Shown one piece after another: positions 1-5,737 of a DNA stretch of 6,625 bases. Both the position numbers and the translations under genes were made by a program. How positions within the stretch are numbered: position 1 is the stretch's first letter; each line of letters begins with the position of its first letter. The notes beneath the pieces were generated by a model that made no database searches, was not told the origin of the DNA, and saw only the letters and a program-made list of their open reading frames with translations. The stretch is from JBBRMY01 sp038230595 (lineage in GTDB: Bacteria; Bacteroidota; Ignavibacteria; Tepidaquicellales; Tepidaquicellaceae), in assembly GCA_038230595.1 (NCBI GenBank), contig JBBRMY010000135.1, positions 1-6,625 on the forward strand, read 5' to 3'.

Positions 1-580
1 CAATATGATAATAAACTCCGTTCACTTCTTCAAACTCTGCTCCGGTGACTCTGAATCTTGAATCAGTCTGCTGTATAATATAAGGAGCAATGCTTTGGTT
101 GTTCATTACTGCATTCATAATGCCGCTTACATTTATTGAGCTGATCTTTGGAAATGTAACCATAGTATTTAGAGCACTATCCAAACCATAACCACCGGTT
201 ATGTAAAGAATATTTCCAGTCTGCCGGAACTGCATATTTGTTGACCTTAGCGGGTCCGCCATTGCAACAGGCAGATCCAGATATACAGATCGTGACCAAG
301 TCTGTCCTGAAACCGGATCAACAACCCAGATAAATTTATTTTCTGAAGTTGGAGGAAAATTCAGGATAGTATTGCTGAAACCATGCAGACCGTTTGTTCT
401 GCCTCCGATGAAAAGCCACTTCCCTCCGGACTGAGCATATGCATATGAATGAAGCGCAGGCGCAGTTGGGATCGAGGTCTGTTCTATCTCGAGATTATAT
501 GGGTAAGTCTGAGAAAACGCATTTGAAGTAAGTGCAGAAAGCAAAGTAAAAAGCAAAAATATAAGAAGTCCGGCTCGCAT
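1..580 (-). CDS. Secreted Kelch-like/beta-propeller-type protein, N-terminal part, runs off left edge
   Basis: This minus-strand frame is open from the ATG at 580 to the window edge (193 codons visible) and has no stop. Residues 1-23 form a convincing signal peptide: Arg2, a Leu/Phe-rich core from about 5 to 18, then a small-residue cleavage site around Ala21-Phe22-Ser23 before Gln24. The exported part has hydrophobic strands ending in double glycines (WLFIGG near 55-60, ILYITGG near 124-130) and a Trp-Val-Val-Asp-Pro strand near 85-89. This spacing recalls Kelch or other beta-propeller blades, but too few repeats are visible to assign a family. An in-frame ATG at 631 would add 17 residues. 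I prefer 580 because it gives a normal short n-region. Neither start has a Shine-Dalgarno sequence. The gene is divergent from the operon to its right. C-terminal sorting domains, common in surface proteins of this group, would lie outside the window. Export is well supported; function is unknown. Confidence 0.75.
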   Translation of the reverse strand, partial: MRAGLLIFLLFTLLSALTSNAFSQTYPYNLEIEQTSIPTAPALHSYAYAQSGGKWLFIGGRTNGLHGFSNTILNFPPTSENKFIWVVDPVSGQTWSRSVYLDLPVAMADPLRSTNMQFRQTGNILYITGGYGLDSALNTMVTFPKISSINVSGIMNAVMNNQSIAPYIIQQTDSRFRVTGAEFEEVNGVYYHI

Positions 581-851
581 AAAAAGGGTTATAAAATTTT
601 GTGTAATAATCTTAAAATTAGTCAATTTCATAATAAGTTTGGAGAGATAAATCTGTGCAAATTGTAAATAAAGAATACGAAAGAGAGTTTATATAGGATT
701 AAACAAAAAGTTAAGAAGTTTGGTTGCAAAATTAGTTCTTTCCTGCTTATAGATAAAAGCTAAAATAACAAATACTTATTGGTTTAAAAATAGCCTTTAA
801 TGAATATATTTAAAGTATCAATCTGGAAAGCAACCAGACAGGAAAAATAAC

Positions 852-882
852 TTGTCAGGTTAGGTAAATAGACATTACTTTG
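852..882 (+). promoter_or_regulatory. Candidate Bacteroidota-type promoter for the five-gene operon
   Basis: TTG at 852-854 is followed after 20 bases by TTACTTTG at 875-882. The Bacteroidota housekeeping sigma factor recognises a -33 TTG and a -7 TAnnTTTG element separated by roughly 20 bases; the -7 element here matches 5 of its 6 fixed positions. The TTG also lies in TTGTCA, close to a classical -35 box, but no good -10 TATAAT follows at 17 bases. Transcription from here would leave a leader of about 140 bases before the start at 1031. Such short patterns arise easily by chance in AT-rich DNA. Confidence 0.2.
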
Positions 883-932
883 CATATTGTAATTTAATAT
901 GAGGTAAATTTATGCTAATTTACTCCACTTCG

Positions 933-953
933 ATATTTAATAAATATTTAAAT
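933..953. repeat. Overlapping short AT palindromes
   Basis: Bases 933-947 form a perfect inverted repeat: ATATTTA, a one-base centre, then TAAATAT. Bases 941-950 (TAAATATTTA) and 946-953 (ATTTAAAT) are further perfect palindromes overlapping it. They lie about 80-100 bases before the operon start. They could be a dimeric regulator site or an AT-rich flexible tract, but base composition alone makes such palindromes fairly likely. They have no GC stem, so they are not a terminator. Confidence 0.3.
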
Positions 954-1030
954 TCTATATTAAATTGAACTTTAAATTTCTATTTAATAGTTAAATATCA
1001 GAGGTCATTTTTTAGAAATTAAACCATATT

Positions 1031-3169
1031 TTGGGAAACAAATTCAGCAATCCTGATAAAGACGATCCTTCGTCTAAAAGCTCTTCAGAAATATCAAAGG
1101 AATTAAAAGTCTCCAAAGATCCTAAATCTTCATCGACCAAATTTTCAAATACAACTAAAGTTGTTATAGCATCGACTGTAATGTTCTCCTTTATTTCATA
1201 CTGGAGAGCAGCCGGTCTTGTTATAAGCGATCTGGGTTCTACTGCATATTATATCGGTGGAATTGCTGAGCAATTTATTGGAAAAGTTGCTCCGTATTTT
1301 ATTCTGGCGGTAATGCTTTTTTCATTTGCTGTTCGCGCTGTTTATATTGAATCATGCGGTATGTTTACCCGCGGTGGCGTTTATAAAGTTGTTAAGTCCG
1401 CTATCGGCGGATTTTTTGGTAAGATCTCAGTCAGTGCGCTGATATTCGATTATGTACTAACAGGTCCGATCTCTGCGGTTTCTGCCGGTCAATATCTATA
1501 TGGTCTTCTGCACGATACCTTCCATTTAATGGATATGAATTTCGCAATAGACAGAAATTTATTTTCAATATTTATTGCCGTTATAATTACAATATTTTTC
1601 TGGTGGGAAAATATTAAAGGGATCGAAGAATCATCCAACAAAGCTTTTAAGATTTTCATGATAACAATTGTCATGGCTGTAATTGTTATTGGATGGTCCA
1701 TCTTTACATTAGTTAAAATGGATGTAAATCTCTGGTCTCTACTTCCTCCACTTACTATTGATCTAAAGCCTGAAGCTTACGGATGGCTTGAACACATGGA
1801 CTGGATAAAAACCATCGGCTTCTTTTCTATTATAATTGCATTCGGTCACTCGCTTCTTGCTCTTAGCGGTGAAGAATCAATGGCTCAGATATACAGAGAG
1901 CTTGAATCACCTAAATTAAAGAACTATAAAAAAGCAGCAGTAATTATTTTTATTTTTACTGTTATACTTACTCCTTTCGTTTCGTTCTTTTCAATAATGG
2001 TTATTCCCGACAATATTCGTCCTCAGTATCTTGATAATCTGCTTGGCGGAATTTGTATGTTCTTATATGGGCCATTATGGGCAAAATTACTAGTTCAGGG
2101 ATTTGTAGTTATAGTAGGTGTACTTTTACTTTCAGGTGCAGTCAACACTTCAATGATCGGCGCTAACGGAGTGCTGAACCGAGTAGCTGAAGACAGAGTA
2201 CTAACTGATTGGTTTCGAAAGCCTCATAAAAAATTTGGTACAGCATTCAGAGTACTGAATTTAGTTGTTATAATGCAGCTCCTTGTTGTAATACTTTCCC
2301 GCGGTGATGTACTTGTGCTGGGAGAAGCTTATGCTTTTGGTGTAATATGGAGCATGACTTTTAATGCATTTTCAATGCTTGTGCTTAGATTTAAAGATAA
2401 GCGCCAAAGAGAATGGAGAGTTCCTATCAATGTAAAGGTTGGAAAAATAGAATTACCCATAGGGCTTTTTTCCGTTTTCATGATGCTTCTTGCTGTTGCT
2501 ATAATTAATCTTTTCACAAAGCCTGTTGCTACTGTTTCCGGGCTGGCTTTTACTTTTACTTTCTTTATGATCTTCACTATTAGTGAACAAGTAAACAAAA
2601 GGAAGATCATGAAAGAAAAGAACATGACTAAGGAAGCTTATGATGTTGATGAAAACCATAAAGTGCTGGAACATTTTAATATCGGTGCAGGTGATGCTAT
2701 AACTCCGCTTGCTATCGGAAGTGAGAATAGTAAACGGATAGTGGTAGCCGTTAGAGATCCAAACAACCTTCAGCATCTTGTAAAAGTATTGAATGAAACT
2801 GATACCGATGAAACTGATATAGTTGTTATTATTGCAAGAGTTTTTAAAGACAAAATGAATGTGCTTGTTAAGCAGGACCTTGAAGACTTTGAAAGAGAAC
2901 TTTTCTCCTCTATTGTAAAAGTTGCTGAAGATATCGGAAAGCCTGTAATTCCATTGGTAATACCTACTAATGATGCATTTTATGCTATTCTGACTGTAGC
3001 TTTTGAGCTAGAAGTAAATGAAGTCATACTTGGTCTTTCTGCAACTAAGCCGCCTGAAGTTCAGGTTACACAGCTTGCTGTACTATGGGGACGGGTCGAT
3101 GAAAAAGGAACGAGATCCTTAGCGGTTAGAATTATATATGATAACAAGGAATACAGAGCTGATCTGTAA
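1031..3169 (+). CDS. APC-superfamily permease with C-terminal universal-stress-like domain
   Basis: The 712-residue protein is a predicted inner-membrane transporter of the amino acid-polyamine-organocation type. After a hydrophilic, Ser/Lys-rich N-terminus (1-42) come about 12 hydrophobic segments, roughly at 44-66, 86-104, 131-158, 176-193, 206-228, 258-278, 301-325, 350-372, 405-422, 427-452, 475-497 and 499-520. The Gly-Glu-Glu-Ser-Met-Ala motif near 280-285, followed by Glu and a Pro-Lys turn, resembles the conserved cytoplasmic loop after TM6 in amino acid permeases. Residues from about 568 to 712 are soluble, start with an Arg-Ile-Val-Val-Ala-Val strand and alternate strands and helices like a universal-stress (UspA-type) domain; such fusions are known in the superfamily. 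I see no clear Gly-rich ATP-binding motif, so a nucleotide-sensing role is only inferred. The start is TTG: an in-frame stop at 1013-1015 limits extension, and the first in-frame ATG (codon 51) lies inside TM1. There is no Shine-Dalgarno sequence. Substrate unknown. First gene of the probable operon. Confidence 0.85.
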   Translation: MGNKFSNPDKDDPSSKSSSEISKELKVSKDPKSSSTKFSNTTKVVIASTVMFSFISYWRAAGLVISDLGSTAYYIGGIAEQFIGKVAPYFILAVMLFSFAVRAVYIESCGMFTRGGVYKVVKSAIGGFFGKISVSALIFDYVLTGPISAVSAGQYLYGLLHDTFHLMDMNFAIDRNLFSIFIAVIITIFFWWENIKGIEESSNKAFKIFMITIVMAVIVIGWSIFTLVKMDVNLWSLLPPLTIDLKPEAYGWLEHMDWIKTIGFFSIIIAFGHSLLALSGEESMAQIYRELESPKLKNYKKAAVIIFIFTVILTPFVSFFSIMVIPDNIRPQYLDNLLGGICMFLYGPLWAKLLVQGFVVIVGVLLLSGAVNTSMIGANGVLNRVAEDRVLTDWFRKPHKKFGTAFRVLNLVVIMQLLVVILSRGDVLVLGEAYAFGVIWSMTFNAFSMLVLRFKDKRQREWRVPINVKVGKIELPIGLFSVFMMLLAVAIINLFTKPVATVSGLAFTFTFFMIFTISEQVNKRKIMKEKNMTKEAYDVDENHKVLEHFNIGAGDAITPLAIGSENSKRIVVAVRDPNNLQHLVKVLNETDTDETDIVVIIARVFKDKMNVLVKQDLEDFERELFSSIVKVAEDIGKPVIPLVIPTNDAFYAILTVAFELEVNEVILGLSATKPPEVQVTQLAVLWGRVDEKGTRSLAVRIIYDNKEYRADL

Positions 3170-3187
3170 AAAATTTAAAGTTTATAA

Positions 3188-4048
3188 TTGTCAATATCAT
3201 CTGAATTTAAAGATTCATTAAAAACTGTTGAAGCAGAAGAAGTTCTGGACCTCTTTATTTTTCGTCCGGTCTCATTTGCCTTAGTTAAAGCAGTTTATAA
3301 TACAAATATAACTCCTAACCATCTTTCAATAATTGCACTGATCTTTGGGATGGCCGCAGGAGTGCTTTATGCGACCGGAAATATTTTCTATGCATACATT
3401 GGAGCTGCCTGTTATTTTCTTTGTAACACGTTCGATTGTGCTGATGGACAGCTTGCAAGGCTTAAGCATAATGGTACTAACTTAGGTCGCGCTGTAGACG
3501 GGTTTGTAGACTACATAGCTTCTGTTGTAATCTATCTCGCATTATTTTCCTACATGGGAATCACCTCAGGTAACTGGTGGCTTGCTATAGGCCTGGCTGT
3601 TTTCGGAGGCTTATCAACAGCAATACAATCTTTCTATTTTGATTTTTATAGAAATCTTTATCTACATCATGTTTACGGATATGTGAATGATATCAGTTCT
3701 GAGTTAATTGAATTTGAAGCTGAGAAAGAAAAAATTAAAAATAAAAAAGGCGCTTTCATAGAAAGAATTCTAATTAATAATTACCTGGCATATTCCAGAC
3801 TTCAGGCAAAATTAATGAAAACTGATTTTCAGATCGTTGCCACTCCTGATGAATTCAAAAAAGTTAATAAGCCGCTTTTAAGATTATGGAGCTGGAACGG
3901 CTCAACAACACATATTTTTTTATTAATTGTTTGTACAATACTGAATAAAATTGAGTTATATTTATATATAACTATCATCTGGGGAAACTTACTCCTGATA
4001 GTCACTTATTTAATTCAGAAAAACGCGCTATTAAAATTTAAACGATAA
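3188..4048 (+). CDS. CDP-alcohol phosphotransferase family membrane enzyme
   Basis: This 286-residue membrane protein carries the complete CDP-alcohol phosphotransferase signature at 83-108: Asp83, Asp86-Gly87, Ala90-Arg91, Gly100, Asp104 and Asp108, with exact spacing D-x2-DG-x2-AR-x8-G-x3-D-x3-D. In this family these Asp residues bind the divalent metals and CDP, and the enzyme moves a phospho-alcohol from a CDP-activated donor to an acceptor alcohol. About six membrane segments are visible, near 44-63, 65-82, 105-123, 129-150, 238-256 and 258-277. Between the fourth and fifth is a charged stretch of about 80 residues (about 158-236), which makes the protein longer than minimal family members of about 200 residues. 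The start is TTG, 18 bases after the permease stop; no better start lies ahead of the conserved region. The nucleotidyltransferase begins 4 bases downstream, which suggests it supplies the CDP-linked substrate. The actual donor and acceptor cannot be read from sequence. Confidence 0.9.
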   Translation: MSISSEFKDSLKTVEAEEVLDLFIFRPVSFALVKAVYNTNITPNHLSIIALIFGMAAGVLYATGNIFYAYIGAACYFLCNTFDCADGQLARLKHNGTNLGRAVDGFVDYIASVVIYLALFSYMGITSGNWWLAIGLAVFGGLSTAIQSFYFDFYRNLYLHHVYGYVNDISSELIEFEAEKEKIKNKKGAFIERILINNYLAYSRLQAKLMKTDFQIVATPDEFKKVNKPLLRLWSWNGSTTHIFLLIVCTILNKIELYLYITIIWGNLLLIVTYLIQKNALLKFKR

Positions 4049-4052
4049 AAAT

Positions 4053-4781
4053 ATGCAGGGTATAATTTTAGCTGCCGGAATTTCGAAAAGGCTGAGACCT
4101 TTAACAGATGTAACGCCAAAGTGCTTACTTGAAATAGATACAAAGAATATTTTACACAGAACAATTGATAACCTTACCCATAACGGAATAAAGGATATTA
4201 TTATTGTTACAGGATATAAAGAGCAAATGATAAAAGATTATATTTCGACGCATATGACCGGACTCAACCCTGTTTACATTACCAACTCAGGTCACGAAAG
4301 CAATAATAATGCTTATTCGCTCTGGATGACGAAAGAAAAGGTTCATAGTGACGTACTTCTTCTCGATAGTGATATTATATTTGATAAAATTATCATTCAA
4401 AAACTTTTAGAATCAGAGCATGAAAATGCAATAGCTGTGAACTGCAATTGTGAAGCTGATGATGAGCAGATAAAAGTAACAATGGATGAAGATAAAAAGA
4501 TAACTGCCATAGGAAAAGAAATAAAGTTAAGTGATTCTCAAGGAGAATCCATTGGTATCGAAAAGTTTTCTGAATATTATATGAAAGAACTCTATAGTAT
4601 TTTAGAAGATAGAATTCAAAAGCAAAATCTTGTGAATGAATTCTATGAAAGATCATTTCAGGAGTTAATTCAAAAAAACGAGCCGCGGAATTCCATATAC
4701 GGAATCGATGTTTCCAAGTATAAGTGCATGGAGATCGATACTATAGAAGACTTTAATAGCGCGCAATGTTTAAACATTTAA
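4053..4781 (+). CDS. LicC-like nucleotidyltransferase (probable CTP:phospho-alcohol cytidylyltransferase)
   Basis: This 242-residue soluble protein has the nucleotidyltransferase fold of the RfbA/GlmU/LicC type. The N-terminal signature is Leu6-Ala7-Ala8-Gly9-x3-Arg13 with Pro22-Lys23, which binds the nucleotide triphosphate. Asn84-Asn85-Asn86-Ala87-Tyr88-Ser89-Leu90 matches the N-x-YS-L segment typical of phosphocholine-type cytidylyltransferases. Leu104-Asp105-Ser106-Asp107 carries the metal-binding Asp, and Glu227-Ile228-Asp229 near the C-terminus fits the second metal ligand. A Gly-Glu-Ser-Ile-Gly-Ile segment at 164-169 and Phe-Tyr-Glu-Arg near 197-200 also resemble the phosphocholine cytidylyltransferase branch. 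The likely reaction is CTP plus a phosphorylated alcohol giving a CDP-alcohol and pyrophosphate. Choice of CTP and of the alcohol (choline, inositol, glycerol or other) is inferred mainly from the neighbouring CDP-alcohol phosphotransferase, 4 bases upstream. ATG start; no Shine-Dalgarno sequence. A sugar-1-phosphate nucleotidyltransferase remains possible. Confidence 0.85.
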   Translation: MQGIILAAGISKRLRPLTDVTPKCLLEIDTKNILHRTIDNLTHNGIKDIIIVTGYKEQMIKDYISTHMTGLNPVYITNSGHESNNNAYSLWMTKEKVHSDVLLLDSDIIFDKIIIQKLLESEHENAIAVNCNCEADDEQIKVTMDEDKKITAIGKEIKLSDSQGESIGIEKFSEYYMKELYSILEDRIQKQNLVNEFYERSFQELIQKNEPRNSIYGIDVSKYKCMEIDTIEDFNSAQCLNI

Positions 4782-4787
4782 AATTTT

Positions 4788-5729
4788 ATGAGTAATTTTA
4801 CCCACAGTAAGGGTTTTTTCGGAGGTTTTGGCTTATTTCCTCCTGTTATTAAAGGGCTTTTGATCGCAAATGTAGCGGTTTTTCTGATCGCAGAGTTTTT
4901 CTTGAAGACCCTTAATGTTGGACAAAATAATCTGTATGGAATGTATATGGAATATTTTGCCTTACAACCTATCAATCATGGCTTTCTTCCATGGCAGATA
5001 TTTACTTATATGTTCATGCATGCAAACTTCATGCATCTGTTCTTTAATATGTTTGCGCTATGGATGTTCGGAATGGAGCTTGAAAATCTCTGGGGCTCAA
5101 AGAAATTCTTAATCTATTATTTAATTTGCGGAATAGGCGCTGCCCTTGCTAATATGTTCATCGCTCCTTTATTCGGAAATACAGGTCCCACTGTCGGAGC
5201 ATCAGGCTCGATCTATGGAGTACTTGTTGCATTCGGATTTCTTTTCCCGAATCGGAATATTTATTTATATTTCTTCATCCCTCTTAAGGCAAAGTATCTT
5301 ATTTTATTATATATAGCCATTGAAGTATTCTCTCTTTCAGGTTCCGGGTCCAATATTGCACATGCTGCTCATTTAGGCGGAGCAGTTGTTGGGTTTATAT
5401 ATTTACTTATTACCAATAAAGGGTTTGGAACAGGCTTTGCCCACGTAAAAACACCTGGGAAAAATATTTTCGATAAATTTATTCCGAAAAAAGAAGAGAC
5501 CTATAAGGCTCCTGAGCAGTACAAGCCTAATAGCAATCTGACTGATGTGAAGAATGCAGTTTATAATGATTATAAAGACAGGGACTTCAAGAACGAAGCT
5601 GACATAAGGGAAAAAAATTCACAGGAAAAAATAGATGCAATTCTGGACAAGCTTAGTGAAGGCGGATATCAGAATTTAACCGCAGAAGAAAAAAGAATAT
5701 TGTTCCACGAGAGCAAAAAGCTCAGGTAA
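4788..5729 (+). CDS. Rhomboid-family intramembrane serine protease with C-terminal cytoplasmic tail
   Basis: This 313-residue protein carries the rhomboid catalytic set: Gly137-x-Ser139-Gly140 with Ser139 as nucleophile, and His195 in the Ala-His-Leu-Gly-Gly segment as the paired histidine. His83-x3-Asn87 matches the oxyanion-side His/Asn pair of GlpG. Trp69 and the Tyr-Met-Phe-Met-His segment before it are also typical. Six hydrophobic segments span about 20 to 210, the usual six-helix core. Family members cut membrane helices of substrate proteins; no substrate can be named. After the core, residues from about 215 to 313 form a hydrophilic Lys/Glu/Asp-rich tail. It ends in a helical, charged block (about 280-313: Ile-Asp-x-Ile-Leu-Asp-Lys, then Leu-Thr-x-Glu-Glu-Lys) that I recognise as a style of C-terminal extension in Bacteroidetes rhomboids. 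ATG start, 6 bases after the nucleotidyltransferase stop. Confidence 0.9.
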   Translation: MSNFTHSKGFFGGFGLFPPVIKGLLIANVAVFLIAEFFLKTLNVGQNNLYGMYMEYFALQPINHGFLPWQIFTYMFMHANFMHLFFNMFALWMFGMELENLWGSKKFLIYYLICGIGAALANMFIAPLFGNTGPTVGASGSIYGVLVAFGFLFPNRNIYLYFFIPLKAKYLILLYIAIEVFSLSGSGSNIAHAAHLGGAVVGFIYLLITNKGFGTGFAHVKTPGKNIFDKFIPKKEETYKAPEQYKPNSNLTDVKNAVYNDYKDRDFKNEADIREKNSQEKIDAILDKLSEGGYQNLTAEEKRILFHESKKLR

Positions 5730-5737
5730 TAAAAATA

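Larger units (their letters stand above)
632..1030. other. Divergent AT-rich intergenic region
   Basis: About 400 bases separate the minus-strand secreted-protein gene from the plus-strand operon. I found no coding frame of credible length on either strand; the only small ATG frame noted (912-968, 18 codons) has no ribosome binding site or protein-like composition. The right half is especially AT-rich and holds short palindromes at 933-953. No tRNA, rho-independent terminator (GC stem plus T run) or recognisable riboswitch is visible. The region should hold promoters for both flanking transcription units. Confidence 0.7.

Noticed and set aside
634..641. Plus-strand TAAGTTTG, another -7-like match.
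   Set aside because: No -33 TTG at suitable spacing, and it lies almost 400 bases before the plus-strand operon, right beside the start of the opposite gene.
727..734. Minus-strand TAATTTTG, an exact match to the Bacteroidota -7 element, about 95 bases before the secreted-protein gene.
   Set aside because: No TTG lies at the expected distance upstream on the minus strand (the nearest CAA on the plus strand is about 34 bases away), so the pair is incomplete and the match may be chance.
912..968. Small ATG frame of 18 codons in the intergenic region, a possible leader peptide.
   Set aside because: It has no ribosome binding site, no run of regulatory codons and no terminator or attenuator after it.
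1489..1701. Minus-strand open frame of 70 codons inside the permease gene.
   Set aside because: It lies fully opposite a well-supported transporter frame and its product resembles no family; it is a shadow of that gene.
2329..2776. Two overlapping minus-strand open frames inside the permease gene.
   Set aside because: They overlap each other and the permease, have no credible start context, and their hydrophobic or Lys/Ser-rich products are explained by the complement of the coding strand.
3170..3187. AT-rich gap between permease and phosphotransferase considered as a terminator.
   Set aside because: Only 18 bases long, with no stem of GC pairs and no T run on the plus strand.
4393..4656. 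Minus-strand open frame of 87 codons inside the nucleotidyltransferase gene.
   Set aside because: It is opposite a gene with conserved catalytic motifs, and its product is low-complexity Leu/His/Phe-rich sequence typical of antisense reading.
4778..5112. Short open frames overlapping the rhomboid N-terminal region on both strands.
   Set aside because: The rhomboid frame has all catalytic residues and good operon spacing; the alternatives show no motifs.
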